Below are positions 50,191 through 58,977 of a DNA stretch of 64,000 bases, piece after piece (within the stretch, counting starts at the first letter, position 1; every line of letters starts with the position of its first letter). Origin of the DNA: a bacterium (GTDB taxonomy: Bacteria; Desulfobacterota; Binatia; DP-6); NCBI GenBank assembly GCA_026129405.1, contig JAHCID010000001.1, positions 961,237 through 1,025,236 on the forward strand, given 5' to 3'. A program made the translations under genes and the position numbers. The notes beneath the pieces are model-generated. The model searched no databases. It was not told the origin of the DNA and saw only the letters and a list, made by a program, of their open reading frames with translations.

Positions 50191-51462
50191 TCAGTGACGC
50201 GCCGACATCGCCCCGCGCGACAGCAGTAGCAGGGCGACGAGCGTCAGGACGCTCATCCCGGACAGGTACCAGCCGACCGCCGCGAGCCCGTACGCCTGCG
50301 CGAGCCACGTCGCCGCGTAGGGCGTCAGCGAGGCGCCGACGATGCCCGCGAAGTTGAACGTGAGCGACGCGCCCGTGTAGCGCACCGCGGTGGGGAAGAG
50401 CGCGCCCAGGGCGGCGCCGAGCGGCCCGTAGGTGAGGCCCATGAGGCCGAGGCCGAGCGACAGGCAGAGGAGCACCATGCCGTCGGTGCCGCCGGCCAGC
50501 AGCGGCGCGAAGACGAACCCGAAGAGCGCGAGGCTCGCGGCGGCGGCGATCAGCACCGAGCGCGGATCGAAGCGGTCGGCGAGCCGGGCCGACAGCGGGA
50601 TCGTGAGGCCGAAGCAGACGATGGCCGCGATCTGCAGGAGCAGGAAATGCTGGCGCGAGTAGCCGAGCTCGCTCGTGCCCCACGACAGCGTGAACACCGT
50701 CATCAGGTAGAACACGACGAACGTGGCCACGGCGGCGAACGTGCCGAGGACGAGCCGTGCGCCGTGACGGCGGAACAGCTCGGCGACCGGCACGCGCACG
50801 CGCTCGTGGTTGTGGAGCGCGCGGCGGAACGCCGGCGTCTCTTCGATGTTGAGCCGCACCCACAGCCCGAGGAGGACCAGCGCAGCGCTGGCGACGAACG
50901 GCACCCGCCAGCCCCACGCGAGGAACGCCTCGTCGCTGAGGTAGTGCGTCAGCACGAGGAAGACGCCCGACGAGAAGATGAAGCCGATCGGCGCGCCGAG
51001 CTGCGGGAACATGCCGTACCAGTTCTGCTTGCCGGGCGGCGCGTTCTCGGTAGCCAGCAGGACGGCGCCGCCCCACTCGCCGCCGAGGCCGAAGCCCTGG
51101 CCGAAGCGACACAGCGCGAGCAGCGCCGGCGCGAGCAGGCCCGCGGTCTGGTACGTCGGCAGGAGGCCGATGAGCACGGTCGAGAGGCCCATCGTCAGCA
51201 GCGCGGCCACGAGCGTCGCCTTGCGGCCGATGCGGTCGCCGTAGTGCCCGAAGACCGCCGAGCCGACCGGCCGCGCGAAGAACGCGAGCGCGAACGTGGC
51301 GAGCGACTGGAGCGTGGCCGACGCGGGATCCGTCGCCGGGAAGAACAGGTGCGGGAACACCAGCACCGCCGCCGTGGCGTAGATGTAGAAGTCGAAGAAC
51401 TCGATCGTGGTGCCGATGAGGCTCGCGAACAGCACCCGGCCCGGCGAATTTCCCTGCATCAT
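50191..51462 (-). CDS. MFS transporter of the metabolite:H+ symporter type
   Basis: 423 residues, twelve helices. MHS-family marks: 'SLIGTTIEFFDFYIYATAAV', 'FARPVGSAVFGHYGDRIGRK', 'RFGQGFGLGGEWGGAVLLAT', 'WGWRVPFVASAALVLLGLWV', 'LPTAV'-like 'LFPTAVRYTGASLTFNFAG'. Members include ProP, ShiA and KgtP, importing osmolytes, shikimate or dicarboxylates; the substrate cannot be told. The start (ATG 51462, second ATG at 51459) is immediately preceded by fourteen G residues, which replace a normal ribosome-binding region. Confidence 0.92.
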   Translation of the reverse strand: MMQGNSPGRVLFASLIGTTIEFFDFYIYATAAVLVFPHLFFPATDPASATLQSLATFALAFFARPVGSAVFGHYGDRIGRKATLVAALLTMGLSTVLIGLLPTYQTAGLLAPALLALCRFGQGFGLGGEWGGAVLLATENAPPGKQNWYGMFPQLGAPIGFIFSSGVFLVLTHYLSDEAFLAWGWRVPFVASAALVLLGLWVRLNIEETPAFRRALHNHERVRVPVAELFRRHGARLVLGTFAAVATFVVFYLMTVFTLSWGTSELGYSRQHFLLLQIAAIVCFGLTIPLSARLADRFDPRSVLIAAAASLALFGFVFAPLLAGGTDGMVLLCLSLGLGLMGLTYGPLGAALGALFPTAVRYTGASLTFNFAGIVGASLTPYAATWLAQAYGLAAVGWYLSGMSVLTLVALLLLSRGAMSARH

Positions 51463-51476
51463 CCCCCCCCCCCCCC
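51463..51476 (-). repeat. 14-base poly-G tract abutting the MFS start codon
   Basis: Fourteen C on the plus strand, G on the coding strand, directly touching ATG 51462. Long homopolymers are prone to slippage, and changes in length here would alter ribosome binding or promoter spacing. It is the only run of this length I noticed in the window. A sequencing artefact in run length is possible. Confidence 0.75.
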
Positions 51477-51545
51477 TGCGGCGACCCGTGCTGCCCGCGC
51501 CCGATCACATAGTCGGCCCGGGCGCCGTTCGCACGCGCCGCGCGC

Positions 51546-52469
51546 TCACGGCCCGGTCGCCGGGAAGGGCCCGAGCCGGGCGTCCGCCGCGTCGAACACG
51601 AACAGCTGCGCCGGCATGGCCGGCGCCGGCGGCGGGCCCGTCCGGATGCGCGCGACGATCTCCTCGCCCAGCGCGAACGTGCCGCGGCAGGACAGGATCG
51701 CCTCACCGGCGGGGCTCTCGATGGCGGCGCACGTGAAGAGCGGAGGCGCGACGGAGTTCGTGAGCGCGCGGCCGCCGCCGAGCACGACCTGGAAGCGCTG
51801 GAACGGGCCGCCGCTGCCGTCGCAGCGCACGCGGACGTCGACCTCGCTCGGCGAGGACGTCGCGCCGAAGGTGACGAGGCAGGCGGTGGGCGGGAGCGTG
51901 GTGGTCGTGGTCGATCCCGGCGCCTCGCCCTGCTCGACCTGGCGGACGCCGCGCACGAACGCGTCGATGGCCGCGGCGGCGCCGTCCGCGCAGTCGCGGG
52001 TGATCTTCCCGCGCCGCGCGGCGCGGTAGAGCTTGCGACGGAACAGCCCGATCTGGCGCACGGCGAGGTTCGCGCGCCGCGCCGCGTTCTTCTGCGCCCG
52101 GCAGGCGAGGTCGGCGCGCGCGAGCTTCGCCAGCACCTCGGCCCGGACGGCGTCGACCTCTTCCGGCAGCGTGATCGAGCCGCACCCGAACGACAGCGAG
52201 AGCGCGAGCCCGACGCGGCCGTAGTTGCAGCCGATGGGCCCGATCGGCCGGCTGCACACGCAGCAGCACGTCTCGTCGAGATGGCTGCCGACGACGATCT
52301 TGCACGTCTTCGCGTCGAAGCAGCCGTCGCCCGGCGTGCTGCCGAAGCAGAGGCCGGCCGACAGACAGCCGTCGCGGTCGCCGCAGACGCAGGCGGCGGA
52401 CGCGGGGCCGGCGCCGAGCACGATCAGCAGGGCGAGCGCGGCTCCGGCGAGGCATCGGACGATGGACAT
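51546..52469 (-). CDS. Secreted Cys-rich protein with poly-Thr linker
   Basis: 307 residues with signal peptide ('ALALLIVLGAGPASA'). The mature N-terminus has about fifteen Cys in 75 residues ('ACVCGDRDGCLSAGLCFGS', 'CFDAKTCKIV', 'ETCCCVCSRPIG'). A helical basic region ('ACRAQKNAARRANLAVRQIG') and 'GKITRDCADGAAAAIDAFVR' follow. A 'GSTTTTTLPP' linker leads to a C-terminal beta domain ('VDVRVRCDGSGGPFQRFQVV'). The linker and helical Cys unit are in the style of other secreted proteins of this genome. No function assigned. Confidence 0.75.
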   Translation of the reverse strand: MSIVRCLAGAALALLIVLGAGPASAACVCGDRDGCLSAGLCFGSTPGDGCFDAKTCKIVVGSHLDETCCCVCSRPIGPIGCNYGRVGLALSLSFGCGSITLPEEVDAVRAEVLAKLARADLACRAQKNAARRANLAVRQIGLFRRKLYRAARRGKITRDCADGAAAAIDAFVRGVRQVEQGEAPGSTTTTTLPPTACLVTFGATSSPSEVDVRVRCDGSGGPFQRFQVVLGGGRALTNSVAPPLFTCAAIESPAGEAILSCRGTFALGEEIVARIRTGPPPAPAMPAQLFVFDAADARLGPFPATGP

Positions 52470-52695
52470 GGTCGGGCGCGAGCATCCCGATCCGTCGCGC
52501 ACACGTCCAGCACCGCGGGGCTTCGCAAGTGCCTGAGCATGAGCACGAGCCGCGGCGCCCGCTCTCGTCACGACCAACGCGTTCCCCGGTCGCCCGCGAG
52601 GCGTGTCCATCGTCCGTGTCCCGTGGGACGGCGCGGACGCCGGGGGGCCGTCCCGCCGTGCGCCCTCCCCGGCCGTGTGGTAGAGGCGCAACACC
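52470..52695. other. Divergent intergenic region before the PqqD/HPrK-like cassette
   Basis: 226 bases between the secreted Cys-rich gene and the PqqD-like gene, likely holding promoters for both. GGGACGGC (52625-52632) pairs with GCCGTCCC (52647-52654) around a 14-base loop, 42 bases before the PqqD-like ATG. No sigma-54 or other promoter consensus could be fixed with confidence. Confidence 0.45.
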
Positions 52696-53136
52696 ATGGG
52701 GAGCCGCTACCGGGTGAACGGGCCCAACGTCGTCCACGAGACCGTGGAGCGCGAAGCGATCCTGATCCACCTGGAGTACGGCACCTACTACAGCCTCACC
52801 GAGGCGGGCGCGTGCGTGTGGGACGTGGTGGTCCGCGGCGGCGACGTCGCCGACGCGGTGGCGGCGGTGACCGCGGCGTACGACGTCGCGCCCGAGGACG
52901 CCGCGCCGGTCGTGGCGGCGCTCCTCGATACGCTCGTCGCGGAGGAACTCGTGACCGCCGACGACGTCGCGCCGGCGCTGCCCCTCGCGGTCGCGGGCGT
53001 CGCCGACGGCGCGCGGCGGCCATGGAGCGCGCCCGAGCTGGGACGCTTCACCGACATGCAGGAGCTGCTGCTGGCCGATCCGATCCACGAGGTGGCGGAC
53101 GCGGGTTGGCCGCACGTGAAGCCCGTCGCACGCTGA
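52696..53136 (+). CDS. PqqD-like protein with conserved C-terminal tail
   Basis: 146 residues. Residues 1-95 are a PqqD/RRE winged-helix-type domain ('NVVHETVEREAILIHLEYGT', 'YYSLTEAGACVWDVVV', 'AVAAVTAAYDVAP', 'LLDTLVAEELV'). These domains bind leader peptides in RiPP pathways or act as chaperones of peptide substrates. The last ~40 residues are a separate tail ('FTDMQELLLADPIHEVADAG', then 'WPHVKP'), similar to PqqD proteins that I recall next to HPr-kinase-like genes. It could be a docking or substrate segment. First gene of the cassette, 10 bases from the HPrK-like gene. Confidence 0.82.
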   Translation: MGSRYRVNGPNVVHETVEREAILIHLEYGTYYSLTEAGACVWDVVVRGGDVADAVAAVTAAYDVAPEDAAPVVAALLDTLVAEELVTADDVAPALPLAVAGVADGARRPWSAPELGRFTDMQELLLADPIHEVADAGWPHVKPVAR

Positions 53137-53146
53137 GTCGAGGCGG

Positions 53147-54190
53147 GTGGAAGCGCACGCAGCCGACGATCCGTCCCTGGCCTTCTTCGCCCGGACGCGA
53201 CGGGTCGCGCGTGCGGCCATCGATGCGGCCGGCGCCGTCGAGCGCACGTACGCGATCGCCGGGCATGCGGTCACGGTGCGCGCCGCGGGCGCGGCGTTGG
53301 CGGATCTGCTCGGCGGCGCGCTCGCGCAGCGGCGAAGCGCGCCCGCCGCCGCGCCGGCGCTCGTCGTCGAGTGCTGGGACGGTGCGACGAGCGGCCTCGA
53401 GCCGCCGCCGTTTCCGTGGAGCCTGCCGTCGCATCTCCGGCGCGGCGAGCTGCCCGGCGCCACGAGCGCGCGCATCGGCGCGACGCTGCAACCGCAGGAT
53501 CGCTGTCTCGGGCTCGTCGATCGCGTCGAGCGACGCGCCGTCTGGTGGGCCGCCGCCGCCGCGCTGCCGGTGCACCAGCAGGGCTCGCCGCTGCGCGACC
53601 TGCTGCACGCGTGGCTCGCCGACGCGGGCCTGACGCTCACCCATGCCGCCGCCGTCGGCCGCGGCGGCCGCTGCGTGCTGCTCCCGGGGCGCAGCGGCTC
53701 GGGCAAATCGACGACCGCGCTCGCGGCGCTCGCGGCCGGCTTCGATCTCCTCGGCGACGACTACGTCGTCGTCGACGCGCCCGCGCGGACCGCGCACGCG
53801 CTCTACTCGTTCGGCAAGCTCACGCCCGACGGCCTCGCGCGGCTGCCGGCGCTCGCGCCGGACGTCGTCGTGGCGCCGCGGGGCGACGAGAAGGCCCTCG
53901 TCGACCTGCGCCCGCGGCATGCCGCGCGCCTGCCGCACGCGCTGCCGATCGCCGGCGTCGTCCTGCCGCGCATCACCGGGACGCCGGAGACGCGGGCGCA
54001 GCGCGGCACGGCCGGCGCGGCGCTCGCGGCGCTGGCGCCGAGCACCGTGTTCCAGCTGCCGGGCGGCGGCGGTCGTGAGCTCGCCGCGCTCGCCGGTCTC
54101 GTGCGCACGATGCCGGTCTGGGAGCTGCAGCTCGGAACCACGCTCCCCGGCGTCGCCGCCGCGCTCGACGCGATCCTGGCGGCGACATGA
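53147..54190 (+). CDS. HPr-kinase-like P-loop protein (HprK-related type)
   Basis: 347 residues from GTG 53147. The C-terminal half has the HPrK-like nucleotide core: 'THAAAVGRGGRCVLLPGRSG' with Walker A GRSGSGKST (181-189) and acidic 'LLGDDYVVVD' (Asp204-205). The MEIRGLG signature of true HPr kinase/phosphorylase is absent. The N-terminal ~150 residues are unassigned. Related proteins occur with PqqD-like and nucleotidyltransferase genes, and kinases of this fold phosphorylate some lasso peptides. I infer a kinase acting on a peptide, sugar or protein of this cassette. A bona fide hprK lies at 62.98 kb. Confidence 0.82.
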   Translation: MEAHAADDPSLAFFARTRRVARAAIDAAGAVERTYAIAGHAVTVRAAGAALADLLGGALAQRRSAPAAAPALVVECWDGATSGLEPPPFPWSLPSHLRRGELPGATSARIGATLQPQDRCLGLVDRVERRAVWWAAAAALPVHQQGSPLRDLLHAWLADAGLTLTHAAAVGRGGRCVLLPGRSGSGKSTTALAALAAGFDLLGDDYVVVDAPARTAHALYSFGKLTPDGLARLPALAPDVVVAPRGDEKALVDLRPRHAARLPHALPIAGVVLPRITGTPETRAQRGTAGAALAALAPSTVFQLPGGGGRELAALAGLVRTMPVWELQLGTTLPGVAAALDAILAAT

Positions 54191-54870
54191 CGCGGCCGAC
54201 CGTCGCCGTCGTCATGCCGATCTACAACGGCGGGACGTATCTTGCGGAGGCGCTCGCCAGCCTCCGCGCCCAGACGCTGCTGCCCGACGAGATCGTCGTC
54301 GTCGACGACGGCTCGACCGACGGCTCCGGCGCGCTCGCCGCGGCGCGCGCGCCGCAGGCGCGCCTCGTGCGCCAGGAGAACGCCGGCGTCGCCGCCGCGC
54401 TCGCCCGCGGCGTGCGCGAGACGACGGCCGAGATCGTGACCTTCCTCGAGGCCGACGACGTGTGGCTTCCCGAGAAGCTGGCCCGCGAGGCCGCCCGCTT
54501 CGCGGCAGAGCCCGACGTCGCCTGGACGCTGTGCCACACGCAGATATTCCTCGACGCCGGCTGCGAACGACCCTCCTGGCTGCGCCCGGCGCTGCTCGAC
54601 GGGCCGTCGCTGGTCGCGTTCGTGAGCGCGCTCGCCATACGCCGGACGGTGTTCGCGCGCGTCGGCGACTTCGACGCGACCTACCGCTACGGCCAGGACA
54701 CGGAGTGGATGATGCGCGCGCAGGCGGCCGGCATGCGCCGCGCGATCCTCCCCGAGGTGTCGGTGCGCCGGCGCATCCACGCCAGCAACATGACGGACGT
54801 CCAGCGTCACGCCACCGCCATGCTGCGCGTCGCGCGCGCCGCCGCGCGCCGGCACGCGGGCGCGTCGTGA
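54187..54870 (+). CDS. GT2 family glycosyltransferase (first)
   Basis: 227 residues. GT-A fold: 'VAVVMPIYNGGTYLAEALAS', 'DEIVVVDDGSTDGSGALAAA', metal-binding 'VTFLEADDVWLPEKLAREA', and 'FDATYRYGQDTEWMMRAQAA' with the acceptor-site Asp. No membrane helices, so it acts in the cytosol on a soluble or membrane-presented acceptor. ATGA overlap with the HPrK-like gene argues for a common pathway. Confidence 0.9.
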   Translation: MTRPTVAVVMPIYNGGTYLAEALASLRAQTLLPDEIVVVDDGSTDGSGALAAARAPQARLVRQENAGVAAALARGVRETTAEIVTFLEADDVWLPEKLAREAARFAAEPDVAWTLCHTQIFLDAGCERPSWLRPALLDGPSLVAFVSALAIRRTVFARVGDFDATYRYGQDTEWMMRAQAAGMRRAILPEVSVRRRIHASNMTDVQRHATAMLRVARAAARRHAGAS

Positions 54871-55547
54871 CCCGCGCACCCGGCGCGCGCGTGAGCGTCG
54901 TCGTGCCGGTACGCGACGGCGCCCGTCACCTCGGCGCGGCCCTCGACAGCGTGCTCGCGCAGGGCGATCGCGTCGGCGAGATCGTCGTCGTCGACGACGG
55001 CTCGTCGGACGACTCCGTCGCCGTCGCGCGCTCGCGCGGCCCGCTCGTGCGCGTGATCGCGCAGCCGCCGTCCGGCGTCGGCCCGGCGCGCAACCGGGGC
55101 GCCGCGGCGGCGAGCCATCCGCTGCTCGCCTTCCTCGACGCCGACGATCTCTGGCCCGACGATCGGCTCGCGGGGCTGTGCGCGGTGCTCGAAGCGGCGC
55201 CCGAGCTCGACGCCGTGTTCGGGCTGGTCGAGGAGTTCTTCACCCCCGAGCTCGACGCCGCCGTCGCCGCGACGATGCGCTGCAAGCCCCTCGGCGCGGC
55301 CATGCTGCCCGGAGGCATGCTCATCTGGCGCGACGCCTTCGCGCGCCATGCCGGCTTCGCCGCCCGCGGCGCGGAGTTCGTCGCGTGGTTCGTCGGCGCG
55401 CGCGACGGCGGGCTGCGCTGGCGCGTGCTCGATACGCTCGTGCTGCGCCGTCGCCTGCACGATCGCAACCGCGCCCGCGTCGATCCGCGTGTCGCCGCGG
55501 ACTACCTCCGGATCGCGCGCGAGCGCGTCGCGGGACGACGGCCATGA
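54867..55547 (+). CDS. GT2 family glycosyltransferase (second)
   Basis: 226 residues from GTG 54867 (GTGA overlap). 'VSVVVPVRDGARHLGAALDS', 'GEIVVVDDGSSDDSVAVARS', 'LLAFLDADDLWPDDRLAGLC', then a shorter C-terminal region in which 'GAEFVAWFVGARDGGLRWRV' takes the acceptor-site place. It is related in size and layout to the first GT2 but clearly diverged. The pair with the kinase-like and nucleotidyltransferase-fold genes suggests decoration of one product with two sugars. Confidence 0.88.
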   Translation: MTRAPGARVSVVVPVRDGARHLGAALDSVLAQGDRVGEIVVVDDGSSDDSVAVARSRGPLVRVIAQPPSGVGPARNRGAAAASHPLLAFLDADDLWPDDRLAGLCAVLEAAPELDAVFGLVEEFFTPELDAAVAATMRCKPLGAAMLPGGMLIWRDAFARHAGFAARGAEFVAWFVGARDGGLRWRVLDTLVLRRRLHDRNRARVDPRVAADYLRIARERVAGRRP

Positions 55548-55557
55548 CGGGGTCTCC

Positions 55558-56640
55558 ATGACGTCGTCCTGCTGGCCGACGCCCGATCAGGAGCTGCTGC
55601 TCGGCGCGTGTCTGCGCGGCGGGTCGGACGCGATCTCGGCCTGGCGCCGCTGGCGCCGCCGCGTGGATCTCGACGACGTCGACCCGGCATCGTTTCGGCT
55701 GCTGCCGCTCCTCTACCGGACGCTCGCGAAGCACGGCGTCGCCGACGCGGACCTCGCGCGCCTCGCCGGCGTCTACCGCTGGCACTGGGTACGCACGCAG
55801 CTGCAGGTGCGGGCCGCGGCGCAGGTGCTCGATCGGCTCACCGCCGCCGGCGTGCCGACGCTCGTGCTGAAGGGCGGCGCCGTCGGCCCGCGCTACTACG
55901 GCGATCAGGGCGTGCGTCCGATGGACGACCTCGACGTCCTCGTGCCGCCCGCGCACGCCGCCGCGGCGGTGGCGTTGCTCCGCGGCGACGGCTGGACGGC
56001 GCGCCGGCCCGACGTCGAGCGTCGCTTGCAGTTCCGGCACTCGGCCGATCTCCAGCACGCCGACGGCGGCGCGGTCGATTTGCACTGGCGCGTCTTCAAC
56101 GAGTTCGGCGGGACGCTCGACGAGGACGCGGCGTCGTGGGACGCGGCGGAGCCGCTGCGTCTCGCCGGCCGCGACACGCGCGCCCTCTGCGCGACCGACG
56201 AGCTGCTCCTCGCCTGTGGGCACGGCCTGCGCTGGAGCCCCGTGGCGCCGGTGCGCTGGCTCGCCGACGTCGCCACGATCTGTGCGACGGCGGGACCGCA
56301 GCTCGACGCGGAGCGGCTGCGGCGGATCGCCGGCGCGCGCGGCCTCGTCGCGCCCGTGGCGGAGACCGCGGGCTGGCTGCGTGACGCCCTCGGGCTCGCG
56401 CTGCCGCCGGCGCTCGCGGGCATGATCGGCGCGCCGGCGCGCCGGCGCGACCGTTGGGCGCACCGCGTGCGCATGGCGCCGCATCGTGCGGGCGAGCGGC
56501 TCGCGCCGCACGCTGCTGTTCGCGCGCCGGTGGCGCCGGCGCGCGCGCCGGGCTTCGCGCTGCGCGACTATTCCGCCTTCCTCGCGTGCCAGTGGGAGCT
56601 GCCGGACGCCGCGTGCCGCCGCTGCGCACGGTCGGCAGGC
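55558..56640 (+). CDS. Nucleotidyltransferase-fold protein (NTP_transf_5-like), damaged 3' end
   Basis: From ATG 55558 ('MTSSCWPTPDQELLLGACLR') an intact region of ~300 residues: helices, then the nucleotidyltransferase core 'VPTLVLKGGAVGPRYYGDQG' with 'RPMDDLDVLVPP' (Asp-x-Asp), and 'GAVDLHWRVF'. This family sits beside PqqD-like and HPrK-like genes in RiPP-type and polysaccharide loci. The formal frame stays open to 57093. After ~56,480, however, homology-like segments alternate between frames ('RRTLLFARRWRR', 'ALRDYSAFLACQWELPDA', 'RRVPPLRTVGRPVWSELRG'), so the true end is near 56,640 and several indels are present. Confidence 0.72.
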
Positions 56641-56769
56641 CTGTGTGGAGCGAGCTGCGCGGCCGCACGCCGTGGCGTGGACGATCCGCCTGCGCGCCGA
56701 GCGCGACGAGCTGCGTGCGCCCGCCCGCCGATGCCGCACCGCACGCGGCGGCGGCCGCGTGCCGGGCGT

Positions 56770-57152
56770 CACGCCGGCGTCGGCGTCGCACTTCTTCTGG
56801 ATCGACGCCCTCGTCCGTCTGGCTGCGCGCGAGCGAGGACGTCCGCCTCGCGGGCTGGTGCTCGCGCTGCGACGGTGCGCCGTTTCGCCGGGCTGCGCAC
56901 GCGCACGCGGGACGGCGCCGTGTTCGTCGCGCGGCGCGGCCGCCACCGCCCCACGTCGCCGCGGCGTTCCCGACCTTGCCCGAGGCGGCGTGGGCCGGCT
57001 TCGTGCTCGACGTGCGGCTCGGGCCGGGCGAGCGCCGCATCGAGGTGGAGGTCTGCGGGCGCGACGGCGTCTGGGAGCTGCTCTGCACGGTGACGCCGCA
57101 CGACGCGGCGTCGAGCCCCCCGCCGGCTCGCGAAGCCCGGCCGGCGGGGTGA
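56770..57152 (+). pseudogene. Frameshifted remnant of a beta-domain protein
   Basis: Protein-like segments occur in three frames in colinear order: 'SHFFWIDALVRL' (frame 2), 'RASEDVRLAGWCSR' (frame 3), 'TVRRFAGLRTRTRDGAVFVA' (frame 1) and 'VAAAFPTLPEAAWAGFVLDV' with 'RLGPGERRIEVEVCGRDGVW' (frame 3, to TGA 57150-57152). Joined, they resemble the ~100-residue N-terminal beta-sandwich found ahead of some glycosyltransferases and methyltransferases. The rest of such a protein is missing. Probably the last piece of the cassette. The 240 bases after it hold nothing I can call. Confidence 0.6.
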
Positions 57153-57392
57153 TCGACGTGCAGCCGACGCGGCGCATGCCGCCGCGTCGGGCGCACGAGC
57201 GCGACGCCGCGGCTGCCGGTTCGGCCGTGGGTGCGGGGTGCGAGCAGATTTCCGACTCCCGGGCGGGTCGCGGCGACTGGCCGCTGCGCGCGGACGCGTG
57301 CTAGCGACGGGCGTCGTGCGAGACCCCGGCGACACGGCCCTGCCCGCGCAGCCGAGCATGCGCGTCGCCCCCCCGAAGCGGCGGCGCTCGCT

Positions 57393-58291
57393 GTGGAAAC
57401 GCGTCCGGCGCGCGACCCGCGGCCCGCGCAAACGCCGCTCGCGCGCGCGATCGGCGGCGTCGCGCATAGGGCCGGCGCGCTGCCGCCGAGGTCGGGCTGG
57501 CGCTCGACGCCCGGCCGCGCGGCGCACGGGCTCTCGGCAGCACGCGGCGGCTCGCGCTCGCGCACGTCGCGCTCGCGTTCCCCGCGCTCGACGCCGCCGC
57601 CCGCGCGGCCCTCGTACGCGCGACCTTCGAGCACACCGGGCAGTCGTATGCCGAGCTCGGCCTCGCGCGCCGCCTCGCGGCCGCGCCCGACTACGTGCGC
57701 ATCGACGGCCTCGCCGAGCTCGACGCGCTCCGCGGCGGCGGCCGCGGGGTGCTCGCCATCACCGGGCATTGCGGCAACTGGGAGCTGCTCGCCGCGACGA
57801 TGGCCGCACGCGGCTACCCGCTGTCGGTCGTCGCCCGCAAGGTGAACGACGATCGCTTCGACGCGCTCATCCGCCGCTTCCGCGGCGAGCAGGGCATGGA
57901 GATACTCCTGCGCGACGCGCCGGACTTCCTCCCGCAGGTGCGCGCCGCGCTCGAGCGCAATCGCATCGTCTGCATCCTCATGGATCAGGACAGCCGCGGT
58001 GCCGGCGTCTTCGTGCCGTTCTTCGGGCGGCCGGCGCACACGCCGCCCGGGCCGGCGATCATCGCGCTGCGCACGCGGGTGCCGGTCGTCGGCGCGTTCA
58101 TTCGCCGGCGCGTCGACGGCGGCCACGTCATCACGATCCGACCGATCCCGACGGCCGGCGAGAGCGGGCGTGGGGCGATCGTCGGGCTCACCGCACGCTT
58201 CACGGCGGCGATCGAGGACGCGATCCGGCGCGCGCCGGCGGAGTGGGTGTGGTGGCACGAACGCTGGCGGCGGCAGACCGACGAGGAGTGA
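57393..58291 (+). pseudogene. LpxL/HtrB-type lipid A acyltransferase, frameshifted 5' part
   Basis: The last ~265 residues are clear, in frame 2: 'RRLALAHVALAFPALDAAAR', then 'VLAITGHCGNWELLAATMAA' with the His-x4-Glu acyltransferase motif, 'VCILMDQDSRGAGVFVPFFG' and 'WVWWHERWRR'. ATG 57695 opens only the last 198 residues. The expected N-terminal segment 'TPLARAIGGVAHRAGAL' lies in frame 3 (from GTG 57393), and a basic start ('PPKRRRSLWKRVRRATR', ATG 57358) lies in frame 1. One, probably two, indels are therefore present. Intact, it would transfer a secondary acyl chain to Kdo-lipid A at the inner membrane. Confidence 0.75.
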
Positions 58292-58392
58292 GAGCGCACG
58301 GCCTCGAAGGCCGTGGATCCGCGGGGTTGTGCGCGCGTGCAACCTTTACTCCCCGTGGACCCCGTGGTAGCTCGGCCGACTTGGGAGCCGCC

Positions 58393-58977
58393 TTGTCACG
58401 CTCGCGATTGCGCACCGGTCTCCTCGTCGTGGTGGCCCTGGCGTTCCTGGGCCTCGGTGTCCAGGTGTGGCGCAGCGTCGGCCGGGCGGAGAAGTCGATC
58501 GCGGAGCTGGGCGCGGGTCTTCTGCCGGACGTCGCCCAGCGCATGCAGTTCTTCAAGCGTGTGAAGGTCAAGGACGGCCGGACGGTGTGGGAGATCACGG
58601 CCGACGACGCGCAGTACTTCGACAAGCAGAACGCCGTCGTCGTGCGCCGGCCGCGCGTCACCTTCTCGATCGACGACGGCGAGCGCCGGGGAGAGCTCAC
58701 CGGGACCGAAGGGCGCCTCGTGCTCGTCGATCGCGAGCTCGAGTCGATGGTCCTGCGCGGCTCGGTGGTGCTGAAGCTCGACGACATGGTCCTCAACGCC
58801 GACGAGGCGACCTACGATCGCACCCGCGACCTGATCACGGTGCCGGGCGACGTCACCATCACGGGGAGCGACCTCGATCTCACGGCGCACGGCATGGAGG
58901 TCGACGTGACGCCGCAGCTGGTCCGCTTCCAGGGCGACGTGCGCACGGTGCTGAAGGACGATGCGAAGCGGTCCTGA
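58393..58977 (+). CDS. lptC: LPS export protein LptC
   Basis: 194 residues from TTG 58393 (TTG 58381 is an alternative). One N-terminal helix ('[20 protein letters not shown]') and a periplasmic beta-jellyroll: '[20 protein letters not shown]', '[16 protein letters not shown]', '[18 protein letters not shown]', '[20 protein letters not shown]'. LptC sits on the LptB2FG transporter and passes LPS to LptA. The 3' end overlaps lptA by 17 bases. Its place directly before lptA and lptB confirms the call. Confidence 0.9.
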   Translation: MSRSRLRTGLLVVVALAFLGLGVQVWRSVGRAEKSIAELGAGLLPDVAQRMQFFKRVKVKDGRTVWEITADDAQYFDKQNAVVVRRPRVTFSIDDGERRGELTGTEGRLVLVDRELESMVLRGSVVLKLDDMVLNADEATYDRTRDLITVPGDVTITGSDLDLTAHGMEVDVTPQLVRFQGDVRTVLKDDAKRS

